From contig CAKJVC010000116.1 of the NCBI GenBank assembly GCA_918026815.1, positions 1 to 64,000 on the forward strand: a stretch of DNA of 64,000 nt, read 5' to 3'. The translations under genes were made by a program, and so were the position numbers. Positions 22,031 through 34,100 of this stretch are shown one piece after another. The DNA is from Chalara sp. BL73. Its lineage: Eukaryota; Ascomycota; Leotiomycetes; Helotiales. The notes under the pieces were generated by a model. That model had not been told where the DNA came from, did no database searches, and worked only from the letters and a program-made list of their open reading frames with translations. Position 1 is the first letter of the stretch. Every line of letters begins with the position of its first letter.

Positions 22031-23723
22031 CTACTGCCCATTTGTAGGTTCGGGCTCATAGTTATCGTACTTGTATCGACTGCCTGGATGATCGTCACGC
22101 AATTTGGATTGTCCCTTTCCATAGATTCTCTCCCGCATTGTACCAGACTCTCCCGGTGGTGCGTACCTGCCCCGCTTCCGAAGTTCTGGGATTAGCAAGT
22201 GTACTAAATCCTCAAAACTTCCTGGTGTTAAAACATAGCCAATATTGAAGCCATCTAGATCTGCAACATCAATCCACTCCTCCAAGACATCCGCGACCTC
22301 CTCCGGCGAGCCAACAGGGACTGGGCCATTACCGCCAATTGAAATTATCTTGCCAATATTTCGGGGAGTCCAAACTGGAACATCATCCCCTTTATAATTT
22401 AGGCTGGCCACCAAGGAGTGTACCTTGGCATCAATTGTTGAATCCGACGGGCTGATTTCGGTATCCAAATCATATTTACTCAAGTCAATGCCCGAGTTAC
22501 CAGAAAAGAAGGACAAGCCACCTTCAGTACTGGCATATTTAAGTGCGTCTTGATATTTTTGCCTCGCTTCGTCTGTTGTTCTCCCAATGATTGGGGTCAT
22601 TATTGCAAATATCTTGACAGACTTTGGATCTCTTCCAAATTCAACAGCTTTTGCACGTATGGCCTTGACTCTAGGGGCTAGAATGTGTGGGGAAAGCGCA
22701 GAGACAAAAACGCCTTCTGCATGGGCAGCACCAAAAGCTATCCCAGCTCTATTCTAAATTAGAATTTCACAATAGTGTAATAATATGAAGTAGGGACTTA
22801 CGGAGAAGTACCAGCTTGGAATAGAAACGGAGTCCGCTGTGGCGATGGGTCAAGGATATGCGGTGCATCAAATTTGAATTTATTTCCATGGTGATGGATT
22901 GTTCTGATGCGATTGAAGTCTGAATAGATCTCGTTTTCGGCATCTTCCGCTAAAGCATCATCTGCCCATGATCCTTCCCACAATCTAGATTCCTGTCAAT
23001 ATCAAACTTTTATGATGGTACTTTCTACGGTGACCTACTTATATAACGATCTAACGAATTCATCGGCAATTTCATAGCGTTGGTCATGATCGACATACGG
23101 TAGCCCGACCTAGAGATCATGTCAGAGGAGAGAGTATTTCCAGCGCTAAGTTACACCATACTGCTTTGGACGCCGACTTTTTCCAAGACGTAACAATGTT
23201 CCATCCAAATCTGCCTTGGGTTAGGTGATCCAGGGTTGAGAATCTCTTTGCTACTGTATAGGGCGCCTCATAAGAAGTCGAAGTAGTGATGGCAAAACCA
23301 AGATTTTTAGTCACTGATGCCATTGCAGTCACGGGCTATAGGTCATCAGCGAATATTCAACTCAGAGGAAATATTACACACAATCGCTGGATCGCCCATA
23401 GGATATTGTGCCCCTGATCGCATGCAAGCCTCAGCGCTCCCTTTGTAGACATCATGCTGACCAAATGTATCTGCAAGAAATAACGCATTGATGTCACCCT
23501 CCTCGAGCAATTTAGCCAAGTTTGTCCAGTAAGAAAGATCTCGCCGCTTCGTAGCACTCGCATCTTTGGGGTTTCTCCACTGACCGAAGGACAGATGTCC
23601 AACTGTGAACATGTCAAACGCGTTCAGAAATATACGCTTTGGGGCATCTTTCTGGCGCTTGGCTGAGTCCAAAAAATCTTCTGAATCATATTTTCGCTTC
23701 TTGCCATTCTCGGTGGTAGACAT
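22031..23723 (-). CDS. luciferase-like (LLM) flavin-dependent monooxygenase, NtaA/SnaA/DszA type
   Basis: A reduced-FMN-dependent two-component monooxygenase of the nitrilotriacetate/dibenzothiophene-sulfone family. Start ATG is at 23721-23723, stop at 22031-22033, 495 residues in five exons: 23723-23382, 23335-23162, 23109-23039, 22984-22802 and 22748-22031. All junction phases close, and introns are 47-54 bp. Landmarks in order are KRIFLNAFDMFTVGHLSFGQW at the N-terminus, LADTFGQHDVY, AMASVTKNLGFAITTSTSYE, LDHLTQGRFGWNIVTSW (the family's most conserved block), DHDQRYEIADEF, LWEGSW, PQRTPFLFQAGTSPAG and AAHAEGVFVSA. A Lys/Arg-rich stretch near residues 8-25 precedes the domain and could be a nuclear-like or merely disordered extension. 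Length is typical for the family. Substrate is unknown. It needs a flavin reductase, none of which is nearby. It is transcribed away from the BVMO next door. Confidence 0.9.
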
Positions 23724-24478
23724 GAGTTCTGAGACAACCGTGGATAGTCTGCGATCTATCGCTGCCAAAGACTTGATGACAGTAATCAAAGAACAAAGGA
23801 GGTAACGCAAAATCAAAAGTATGAGTGTAGATCGACGAATTATTGCTATCGTGAAACAGCCGGATAGGTAGGTTCGGGATTGTGGAGAAAGAATGGCAAG
23901 AGCTTTAAGGTAGTACAGCTCTCGTATGCTCTGAGAGTAAAACAGCCACCACACATCCCACCTTTAATTGACTAACTAGAGAAATATCGCATTGTTATAA
24001 TTAGGCCCTCCACTCTTGCAGTGGTGTCACAACAGTAGGAGATGTCGTCGTTGAGCCAAGGTCTCAACACTAGCCCTAAAGCAGCTTGGATAGCCCTCTT
24101 CCCTGCGTGGCCGTTAACTCTTCAGGTCTCAAATATCCATGACAGAGAGAAAATTGATCCAAAGAAACGAACCATATTATTGAGCGATAAAAGTCAGCCT
24201 CCGATTGCCATATTGACCCGCAATGGCGTTATTTTGGCTCCGAATATTCATCCTCTCCGAACGCCATCCCACTTCTGTGGCCATGTCCCGGATGGCGAAC
24301 AAGACCAAATACACGGAATAATATATGTAGTTTATGATTTGTAAATGCCCCTTCTAATGCGTGCTCCTTGGTTATCCTCTGCAGTTCAGAAGCCTGTCCC
24401 AGGTAATTTTCCAAGAATATCGATCTGTAATCATTTCTCTGTTCTTTGGTTTCCTGTGCGGTCAGGAATCGATTTATC
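23724..24478. promoter_or_regulatory. shared divergent promoter region of two monooxygenase genes
   Basis: The 755 bp between the two start codons (23723 on minus, 24479 on plus) must hold both promoters. Open frames here are short and not convincing. No specific operator was identified. Its role is inferred only from gene orientation. Confidence 0.45.
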
Positions 24479-26385
24479 ATGGCACCACATGCTGAATCTC
24501 CTCCAAATGAGCTCACTTTTGAGCTAGCAGCGCCAGAGAAACCAGATAGAGTCACAGAGCATCCGTATTCTTCTATTTTGAAAGCAGAACTACAGCCAAA
24601 AGTGAAGCCAAGAGCCCCATTAAGAACAATATGGCCTTATTTAGAGATTGAAGAGCACCCAATTGACGAAGCCACGCCTTTGAGAGTGGTTGTCGTTGGC
24701 GCTGGTATATCGGGGATCACAGCTGGGATTCTTCTTCCACAGAAAGTCCCCGGCATAGACTTGAAAATATATGAGAAAACTTCAGATATTGTAAGCCGAA
24801 TTGTATTCGAATTTACCTGTGGTCTAACAGCTGGTAGGGTGGCACATGGAACACAAACATCTACCCAGGAGTCAAATGTGATATCCCAGCGGATGTATAC
24901 CAAAGCACATTTGCACCTTCACTTGATTGGAGCACACCATATGCTGGAGGTGCTGAGATCAAAGCCTACTGGAAGTCCATTGTAGCGGAGTATGATGTAG
25001 AAAAGTACATCACCTTCAATTCGCTCATTAATCAAGCTATATGGTCGCATGAGAAAGCAAAGTGGTTAGTCTACGTAGATATCGATGGCGTGAGTCACAT
25101 TGATGAAGCAGACTTCCTGGTCACTGCAACAGGACACTTTGCTCAACCCTTACTCCCAAATTATCCTGGAATTGAAGAATATACTGGACATCTACGGCAC
25201 AGCTCAAATTGGGATCCAAACTTTGATCCCACAGGTAAAAAGCTTGCCTTGATAGGAAATGGAGCCAGCGGCCTACAGGCTCTCCCGCAACTCCAGAAGG
25301 TTGTAGGGCATCTTGATCACTACGCTCGCAATCCTACTTGGATTGCTGGATCATTTGGTGGTGAGGACTCGGACGGGCTTCTTGCAAAAGAACGACCGCC
25401 GCAATCTCGAAACGCCAGGGAGTACCACGAGTATCGAAAGAAATTTGAAGGACAGTTTTGGAACAGGTTTTCTGGAATGATCAAAGACGGGGAGAAGAAC
25501 AAAGCGCTGAAAGAGTCATTTAAGAAATTAATGGCCCACAGACTCGATGGTAGGACAGATCTGCTTGAGAAAGTCACGCCGAGCTTCTCTCCCAGCTGCC
25601 GGCGCTTGACACCAGGACCTGGATATCTCGAAGCTATAAGGCAAGACAACGTGACGTATGTATCAACAGAGATCGAAAGATTCACCAAAACAGGGATACA
25701 AACCAAAGATGGCATTCATAGAGAAGTAGATGCCATCATCTGCAGCACAGGAGCCGACATCTCTTTCTCCACGGCATTCCCTATAATCGCAAACGGCGTT
25801 GACCTTCAAACAGCGTGGAGACCAGGGGGAAACCTCGGCTTCCCAGACTCTTACCTTTCCATAGCAGCGCCGAGCTTTCCAAACATGTTTATCGTCTTGG
25901 GACCAAACTCGACCGGACAAGCAGGGACACTGCCACACGCGGTCGAAACTCAGATCACCTACATAGCCAAGGTGCTTCGCAAAGTCAGCACTCAGGGCAT
26001 CAAAACAATCGCGCCAACGCAAGCAGCCACGAATGATTTCCGCGCATACTGCGAGTCGTTCTTTCCGCGCACGGTCATGAGCGAGCAGTGCTCCAGCTGG
26101 TACAACGGAGGCATCGTCGGGGGGAGGGTCCACGGTGTCTGGCCTGGGAGCGGCACCCATGTTAGCATCGCGAGAAGAGAGGTGAGGTGGGAAGACTTCG
26201 AGTACACGTACCACAACAAGTTTGGCAACAGGTTCGCATACTTCGGCAACGGCTTTTCGCGGAAGGATGAAATTGCAGCGAAAAATCCGGATGCGGATGT
26301 TGACTTTACGCCATACCTCAAGAAAGAGGCGGTCGAGCATAATGTGGATCTGAGGGCACACCATGAACTTTGGTTTGAAGTTTAG
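24479..26385 (+). CDS. Baeyer-Villiger-type FAD/NADPH monooxygenase
   Basis: A class B flavin monooxygenase that would insert oxygen into ketones (Baeyer-Villiger reaction). Exon 1 is 24479-24790 and exon 2 is 24838-26385, with a 47-bp intron GTAAGC…GGTAG. The joined protein has 618 residues. The FAD-binding Rossmann motif VVVGAGISGI lies near residue 80. After the splice come GGTWNTNIYPGVKCDIP, the usual continuation in this family, then ATGHF. The Baeyer-Villiger fingerprint appears as YTGHLRHSSNWD (consensus FxGxxxHxxxW[P/D], with Tyr for Phe). The second Rossmann motif is IGNGASGLQ, and the C-terminal part has IICSTGAD and GPNSTGQAG. No signal peptide is seen. Family assignment is firm; the ketone substrate is unknown. 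Divergent pairing with the LLM monooxygenase suggests co-regulation in one catabolic or biosynthetic route. Confidence 0.93.
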
Positions 26386-26675
26386 ACATCAGAAATATCA
26401 GTACGTAGTAAATATGCAAAGTATTTCCAAGGCGCTACGAGAGCCCCTGCTCATCATGTCATTCGTTTATACCACAATTCACGATAAATCTATCACTTAC
26501 GATGGAGGGGGGAGTGACGCCTCAAGCCGTGATCATATCTAAAGACTACTTTGAACATCCACCTGATTACCTGACCGCCTTTTGCAGTTGCTTTATCCTG
26601 CGCAAGAAGTTATGGGCTTGACATGTCAATTTTCTAGCTCTATTGCAGATATGAGAAGATCTTGTTATAAACAGC

Positions 26676-29250
26676 TCATCTCTTACAGGTAGAATTACAA
26701 CTCCCCCAGTCTCTTAAGCAACTATAGCACCACTCTGCCCTGCACCGACACGTCATATGCAAGCAACCCTCCGTCTTGTTCAAAATGAACCCACAGTGAG
26801 GACATTGTTTCCACCCTTTCTTTGTTGCCAATTTCAAAGTTGCAAGGCCCTCTTTATCTTCAGCACAAACCCCCGAATGCTCAGCATTGCTACATGCTGA
26901 GCATGTGCGTGTTCTACACAACGGACATATTGCAACTGGACCAGTAACGTGTTGCGGAGGGACGAACTTGGCGCATGATCTGTTGGAGCAGTATACTGGT
27001 TTCTTGGTAGATAACTCAAGGATGAAAAGATTATATGCAGATATGATATCTTGCGGTAGCCAGCGTGTTGCCAGGGCGATAGAAACGGTTATTTTACAAC
27101 AGGCAAACGGGACCTTCGAGTTCAGGGCGTGCTGGAAAGCACCTGCATTAATGTTAGCGATTACTAATAACCTAATGGAACTGAGAAAAGGGAATGAAAA
27201 TTTCATACCAGATAAACATTCTCCACAGTACCAATGATTGCAGGGCAACATGGCCATGTCAGTCCGTTCCAGATCCTCCATGCACGACGCGCAAGAAGCC
27301 TGCCGAGCCCTCCTTTGAGCCTCCGCCTTGGTAACCTCGGCCTCTCTTTGCCTCCTCCTAGCGTCTTCTTTTATTATCCTATCTTTTTCAATTCTGGCCC
27401 TCTGCTCCTCCTCAGCCAATCTCTGTGCCTCTTGTTTGGCAAGTTCTGCATCTGCGCGTGCAAGCTCATCGGCTATCCTTCTAGCGTACGCCTCTTGCTC
27501 TTGTGTCTCGACTTCCCATTGTTTTTGCGCCCTGGTAGCTGCTTCCATATCTTTTTGGATTTGGAAATTGCGTTCTTCCTCCGCTTTTGCGAGTCCTCGA
27601 GCAAATTCCCTCTGGGAGGCAAGCTGGTCACTTTCTTGCATGTTAAGGTGTCTTCCAACAGCGTCTCCCTCCGCATGTTCAATCTCACTCGCCACCCGCG
27701 TCATCTCATCTAGCTGCGCCTTTATTTCGCTCTCCCATTGCTGTGCTAGTAGCGCTGCTGCTTTGCTATCGGCTTGCAACTCTGCTAATTTCTGCGCATC
27801 GCTGCGAGCTAAATCTCCTGCGACCTTTTGCTGTTGAGAGATCATGGTGTCCTCCCTGTCCCATTCCATTTGTAATCTTAACGCTTGTTGGTGATCTTCT
27901 TCGGCTATTCTCTGCTCCTCTGGCGGAAATAACTCCACAGCAAAATCTTGGGGCTGAGGTGCGAGACCATCTTGCTCGTTCCATTCTGTCTGCAGTTTCA
28001 AAGCATGTTGGAAACTCTCCTTTACTCTACGTTCCTCATCTTCCCATTGGGATAAGAGCCTCGTAGCTTCTAAACGATTAGAATTTACCATATTTGCATC
28101 TTGTGCCCATGAGAAGGCTAGTTGCCGAGTTTCCTCGAGCATCTGTTCCATTTCGAAAGCGTGGCTACGGGAATTTGAATCTCGATTGTTGGACTCCGAT
28201 TCGAACTTGACGAGCAAAGGGTCAGTTCCCTCCACGCTAGCTGAGGCTTGGAGACATTGAGCAGCTAGAAAATTCAATTCCAACGGAGACGCTTGCTCCT
28301 CTTTCGTGTCATTCGGGCCAAGTATACTTTGTAGGATGGCTACTCTATCTTCCTCGGATATATATGCGTGGCATGTAGTGAACAAGGCATTTATGTCGCC
28401 CGATGAATAAGATCCTGGTATGTTACGGGGTAGGTCCGTTACATTTTGACATTTTGACTCAGATATTTGATTGATCGGATGTGGCGCGGATGTAGACATT
28501 GTGGTCTGTGGTAGCTGATCACAGAGAAGATCAATGGCAGAACCTTTCTAGAGATTTTCATTAGAATGTACAAGACTAATGCCAAGGTGATGTACATACT
28601 GGAGCCAACTCTTCAAAAGGGACACCATGAATACCTTGGTATGAGGCCGCTGAGAGTCCAAAGACGTCATGGGCAGAATATGTGCTTGGACATTGATCTG
28701 CGGAAGCTGGGGATAAGTCAATCAGAGGATCCTCGAATTTTTCAGAGCCAGCTTTGTCTACTTCCTCCAATTTCGTCCCGTCCTCCATAGTCTCTTTGGG
28801 GATTTTAAATTCACCCTTTTGACCACTCGGTCCAGCAGAGAAGGGGGTAATGGGATAATGCAGCTTGCCAAAGAGGTCGGCAAACGGCGTTTCGTTATCT
28901 AGAACCGAAAATGCATCTGGGAACCTATGTTCAAAGTCCTGAATGCTGTAAACAGTTAGGTCAGAGACCACACCACTGTCATCCCATGTGTTAGAGCTCT
29001 CATCCCAAGTGCTGGCCCATCCCCGCACTTCTTTTGCAATCTTATCTTTGAACCCCAAGCATGTTTCCGCCGCTCCAATTCGATCTTGAAACCGTGTTTC
29101 GAGCTCCAGATCAGCCGCACTTTCTGGATTTTTACCATGCACGGGTAGGGCTTGGACTCGCTGCTGTTCAGCTTCTTTCAGACGGCTGATGTAGAAGCCT
29201 AGAGCTTCTTGTAAAGCAGTAGTAATAACTTCCTGGTCGGTGAAATGCAT
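26676..29250 (-). CDS. RBR (RING-IBR-RING) E3 ubiquitin ligase with coiled-coil insert
   Basis: Catalyses ubiquitin transfer through a thioester on its own cysteine. I join two open frames into one gene. Exon 1 is 29250-28600. A 52-bp intron (28548-28599, GTATGT…CTCTAG) then links in phase to 28547 onward, so the ATG at 28497-28499 is internal. A second intron of 66 bp (27143-27208) lies inside the first RING. The product has about 818 residues. In order it has an Asp/Glu/Ser-rich N-terminal region of about 215 residues and a region with repeated QALRLQMEWD-type motifs. A long Glu/Ala/Gln/Arg coiled coil follows, then RING1 (CASCMEDLE…CNHWYCGECL), IBR (CSNRSC…CPLCRTRTC) and Rcat (WKQCPHCGFILNKTEGCLHM), with the catalytic Cys expected in TEGC. 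Many fungal RBR ligases have this form. The target is unknown. Confidence 0.88.
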
Positions 29251-31147
29251 TCGAGAGCAAATTCAACATTGTCAGGTTGAAGGGCTTGAGGCTGGACTGA
29301 GTTAGGAAACCACCTCGGGCCGTGCCTGGATGATGTTAGGTGACGATTAAAGATGTTGCTGCTTTATCGCCACTACACGCTACTTCTCGGCCAAGAATCA
29401 GTTTCACTATGCAGATGGGTTGCATTATCACATTCAATGTCCAGCAATGTGGTCAAATCAATTGGTGAGGCGTTCATTATATAAATCTGGCGTCTGCTCT
29501 TGGCAATCTTAAGGACTCAATAAAGCGGCAGAACGCAATGCGTGGCGGCATGCTCCGTTGATCGGGTATCATTTTTCTATAAATATATTTGTCAGCGCCT
29601 CAGCCATTTTGTAGCCTCATCTTTGCAAATTAATTGTTTTTGATTGAAAATGGATTGAGGTCATGTGTATAGGCAGGCTTGAGCCTCAACTCGAATTTCG
29701 AAGGTCAAGGCTGAGATTTATCAATTAATACGAGTATTACAATAGTTCAACGAATGTAAAAATGACTTGTTTTAATTCTTAGTAAATATTGAATCTCTCT
29801 GGAAATTTCTAACATCACTGTTTGACTAATTGATAACTAGAAGCACGAGGTAGGACTCGTATAATGGTGTGATTTTGCCCTCAGAAGTGAGCTTGTCAAG
29901 CTGCACGGGGAGGACCATATCCTCCCCCTTCTCCGTGAATACCCAAAGCCTCAGCCTCATACCCCGCCAGCTCCGCTTCCTTTTCAAATATGTGTGAGAA
30001 GTGCAAACAATCGTCCTGCACTGTGGGCTCGTATGAAACGACTGAATGCTCCAAGGATTCCTGCGATTTCAAGGCCCTCGATACCGCATCGAGATAATAC
30101 TTGATGTAGTTGATGCGTGCAAGAGGCCGTTCGTTCTCGTTACGAAGAGCTTCTTATGACTGATCACGTACTTCTAACTGGACTCGAGGAAGCTGTCAAT
30201 TTCGCTTCTCTTACCTTCTAGATACTTCTTGAAGAATGCCTGTTACCGCTTGACGCTTTCCGGTTTGAAGAAATATCGCCATTTCTTACGGTCACAAATA
30301 TTAATCCATAAATCCTTAGAACTAATCGCAGTCTTCAAGGGCATTAAAATAGCTCCGGACTGGAGCAGCAGCAAAGTTGGTCGGTCAATAATAGACCTGA
30401 TCCGCGAAATCAAACCGAACGATAAGATCCGCCAGGCGACCTGCTAGGGAACGGTAGCTTTATCGCTGGCGATCTTTTCGCTACCGCACTGCAAGAGTTG
30501 TGGGATATCGCTGATTAGTGGAAAGTGACAGTCGAACAACTAGAAGAAAAGACAGCTGAGATGATCAACGTCTGCGCCTTCTTCATCGGGGCTGTCTAGC
30601 AGCCGGAAAAGATGGGTAAACTAGTCTTCTTGATTCACAGCGTGAATTATTGCATATTTTACATAGCTGCTCTCCAAAAAGATTGGCTAGGTGTTGAGGA
30701 AAAAGTTCGTCTTCTGGAATAGAAGGTTCGCTTTGAGATGCGGCTCGTGGTGGTCCACCTCTTCGCATCAGAGAGGTGGTGAACTGCCCGCCAAAGAAGA
30801 CGTGGACGGGGTGGGACCAACTGTTTAAGTGTGTCAATGCGTTCCTCGATGATTCGTTTAGGTCGGGTAACACAATGCCAAGGTGGCCACCATTCCTGCA
30901 GATCGACGCCCGACTATAGTGAAAGCCTTTCCCATGTTGTAGCGCCCTATTATGAAAATGGCGTTGGAAAACTTTATAGCGGCATGAGAGAGAAAAAGCC
31001 TAAAGCAGAGCCATCAATAATACAAACCACTAATCTCAAGGAGGCATTCTAAACTTAGTAAACTCTTGAACAATGTTCCTAGCAGCCCAATAAGTTTCAC
31101 TCCCAACCACCGACTTCAAAAGCCCATCCTTTGGTACTCTGCTGGTG
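29251..31147. other. degenerate intergenic region with coding-like relics
   Basis: 1.9 kb without an intact gene. A minus-strand frame at about 29870-30170 reads as protein-like sequence (…RPLARINYIKYYLDAVSRAL…) but carries an in-frame stop. Another minus-strand stretch at 30583-30873 contains WSHPVHVFFGGQFTTSLMRR. Neither is recognised. Both may be relics of transposons or of decayed accessory genes. The centre (29560-29860) is AT-rich. Confidence 0.4.
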
Positions 31148-34100
31148 ATGTCTGATTTAATTATACTGTCAGTAAATGGTCGACATGGCGTGAACAGTGC
31201 CACTGCCGATGTTCAGCCCAGTCGAGCTCTTGTTGTGGGTAATTCAAATGCTCGCTCAACATTTTAATACTAACTAGTACTGATAGAGGACAACATTGAC
31301 ATCTTTAGATGGCGCAGATGGCAAAAATGCCACTACTCCTATTAGAGGACAGCCTGCTGGTGCTTTGATAGTTGAGGTGCTAGAATCACAAACCACTCCC
31401 GAACGAGTCATCATCAGAACAAAAGGCCAGTCACCAGAAAATAGCATTCCAAGCGTAACACATGTACCATCACAGGGTAATGTTATGCTTCAGGCAATTG
31501 GCGGGGATGGCGAGCCTGGCCGTCGAGGAGAAGATGGACAATCTGGTAGAGACGGTGCTGCGGGAATAGATGCTACCGAGAACCTAGAGGCTGGGGATGG
31601 AGGAAATGGGGGCAGTGGAGGCAGAGGTGGCAGTGGGACTCATGGCGCTGATGGGGGGCCGGGTGGGACTATTGAAATTCATGTTGAAGAGGACAAGACA
31701 CATTTGCTCATGGCAGTAAATTGGCAGGTAAATGGAGGCAAAGGAGGAGCACCCGGGCAGCACGGCCGTGGAGGAGCAGGAGGAACAGGTGGAATAGGTG
31801 GCCAAGGTTTTGTCTGGAACGAGCAAACTGGCTACCGGTACAGATGCACTTCAAACTGCATGGGGAGGGATACTGCGTCATATCCACAGACAAATGCCAT
31901 TGCCCGCCGCGATCCACGAAGGGATTTCCTAAACGGTATGACAACAAACTTGATAAGTGGCTCAGGTATTCAAGGTACGCTTGCCAGGATCGTGGCCACC
32001 CATGCAGCTGCAACACGAGATACAACAGGCCGATGTACATGCACAGGGGGAACTGGTCATTGTCTTGGATGTGAGCCAGTTCCTGTCTATCAGAAAAGAA
32101 ATAGAGTGAAAGGATCCAACGGCGCCAATGGTCTCACAGGGGAGACAGATGTTACTCCACTTCTTCCTGGTACTGATGGGCCCCCTGGCAGAGGTAGAAT
32201 AGTCGTAATATCGAAAAATGGTGAGCAGAAAATCTATGGCGCGCGTTATCAACTCGAACTCGTTGGGTTTGACTTAGAGGATGAGAATGACGACGGTGTT
32301 TTTGAGCCGGGAGAGCATTTGTTTGTCCGCAGAATCATAGTGCACAATTCTGGTGACATGCCATCGCCAGCGCGTCAAACCCGGCTTGAAATTGTAACTT
32401 CGCCGCCTCATCAACTGACCCCAGTCAGAAACAACGAGGGCTACACTTTAATTCCGCCAATCCCCCCAAAGCAATCTGTAACTTTACGAGGATCAATCAA
32501 GGCTTTAATACCAGAACCTATTGGACAGCAACTAGCTAGTTCTTCAGACAAGAGGGAAGTAACGGTTAGTCTCGTAGCGACAATGCCAGGTGTAAATCGG
32601 CGACTTGAGAACTTTGATGTGGCCAAGGTAGTGCAAGTGGGCTATCCTTTAGAACTGGAGAGCTTTGATTTCCTGAAAACAGTGGGGCAAGGGTCGCAGA
32701 ATAAGATGACCCTAGGGATTCAAAATAGGAGCCGGAAAACATTTGGAGGCGGTCAGATATCTCCACGATATGCGGAGGTTCGGTTATCGATTCCTACAAG
32801 TGCTGGTGCGCTACTGTCGTCTAAGACGTGGAATCACGAAATCATTCGGCAGGTTGGTCAGGTAATCAATTCTCATCTCCTACTCCCATATCTCAATATT
32901 TTGCGCCTAGCGACAGTATACACCGGCGCTAACAGGGTTGGTTTCTTAATCCCAGATCCAAGCAGGCGAAACTATTAGGATCACTGTGCTATCCAAGATT
33001 CTACTTACAGCTCGGGACCACTCCGAAGCTCAGATTCGGATCACTTTCAGCATCTCGAAACCGGGCGCGGTTACTTCTGGTGATATACGCCCATCAGATC
33101 GATTAAGAGTAACTCAGAAAATCAATCTCGATTTGCAAATCTCCGCCTCGTACCGCCTCGAAGAGAGCGCTTCAGTGCTAGTTGTGACAAACTCTAATAC
33201 AAAAGAGAATCAAGTTGACGCTCTGAGGCAACTCATCCAGAGTGAACTTGGCTTAAGGATAGCTGTGTGGAATATTGCTCTTTATGGTGGTCTAGAGAGA
33301 CTCCGTGATCCATCTGGAATTGACAACAGCGAAACGACATGTGTCTTGAATGATTTTCGTATGTGAAAGGCTCGAGCCCTTTTTTTTTTTTTTTTTTTTT
33401 TTAAGAGTGAGAGACCTGTTTAGTTTACCGTAAATTCTGACCATTGTACATAGGAGGCAAAACGATAGTATTTCTCGGCAATGACTTCGAGTTCAATGGA
33501 AATCACCGCAAATCGCTTCTCGATATATGCCACAGTCAGGACCTCTCATACGAGTGCTTCGCAGGCACCTCGTTCCTATTCATGGGGTCCTCAAATAAAC
33601 CAAACTGCGTTCAGTGGCTCAAAGATGCCGTTTTCCCCATTTCTCACTCTCTCAAGAATTTGGCTGATTTAAGCACCACATCCTCCACATTTTTGGGCAC
33701 CAAAGACCTAGTTATATCGGTTGGCCAGCAGAAACTGGATGGATCTCCTGAAATGCAAGCATACAGAATTGAGAGCAATCCCAAATGGTATCACGGGAAA
33801 AGCATCAGACTACAGACCAGGATGATTCGTAACCAACTCAAAGCTTCACTACCACAAGAAAGATTCCTAGTTTGCCCCGTAGGTCAAGGGGCGGAGCCAC
33901 GGTATATAGCAGTCTGGCACGGCCTACCTCGCAATGCTTCATTTTTGGCTACAGAAGTAAGAAATACTGACGGGAGAGATTGGCAACACGCCGAATTACA
34001 CGCCTTTGACTCTTTTAACATAATCTGCTCCTTGCCGTTTACTGTCCGATTAGACCTCCTCTGCTTCCCAGAGTCCAAAACCAATCCCAATCATCCAGGC

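Noticed and set aside
23724..23954. N-terminal extension of the flavin monooxygenase upstream of 23723
   Set aside because: The frame stays open but has no ATG; the extension is hydrophobic and not seen in the family. The ATG at 23721-23723 gives a normal-length enzyme.
24042..24344. A 100-codon open frame in the divergent promoter as a gene
   Set aside because: It has no domain and no splice support, and it sits within the shared promoter of two clear genes.
27234..27837. Long plus-strand Ser/Leu/Cys-rich open frames antisense to the RBR gene
   Set aside because: They are the mirror of the Glu/Ala/Gln-rich coiled coil on the minus strand; such sequence lacks stop codons on the opposite strand by composition.
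31584..32040. Minus-strand frames opposite the collagen-like region
   Set aside because: The Gly-codon-rich sense strand gives Pro/Ser-rich antisense frames without stops. No independent evidence of coding.
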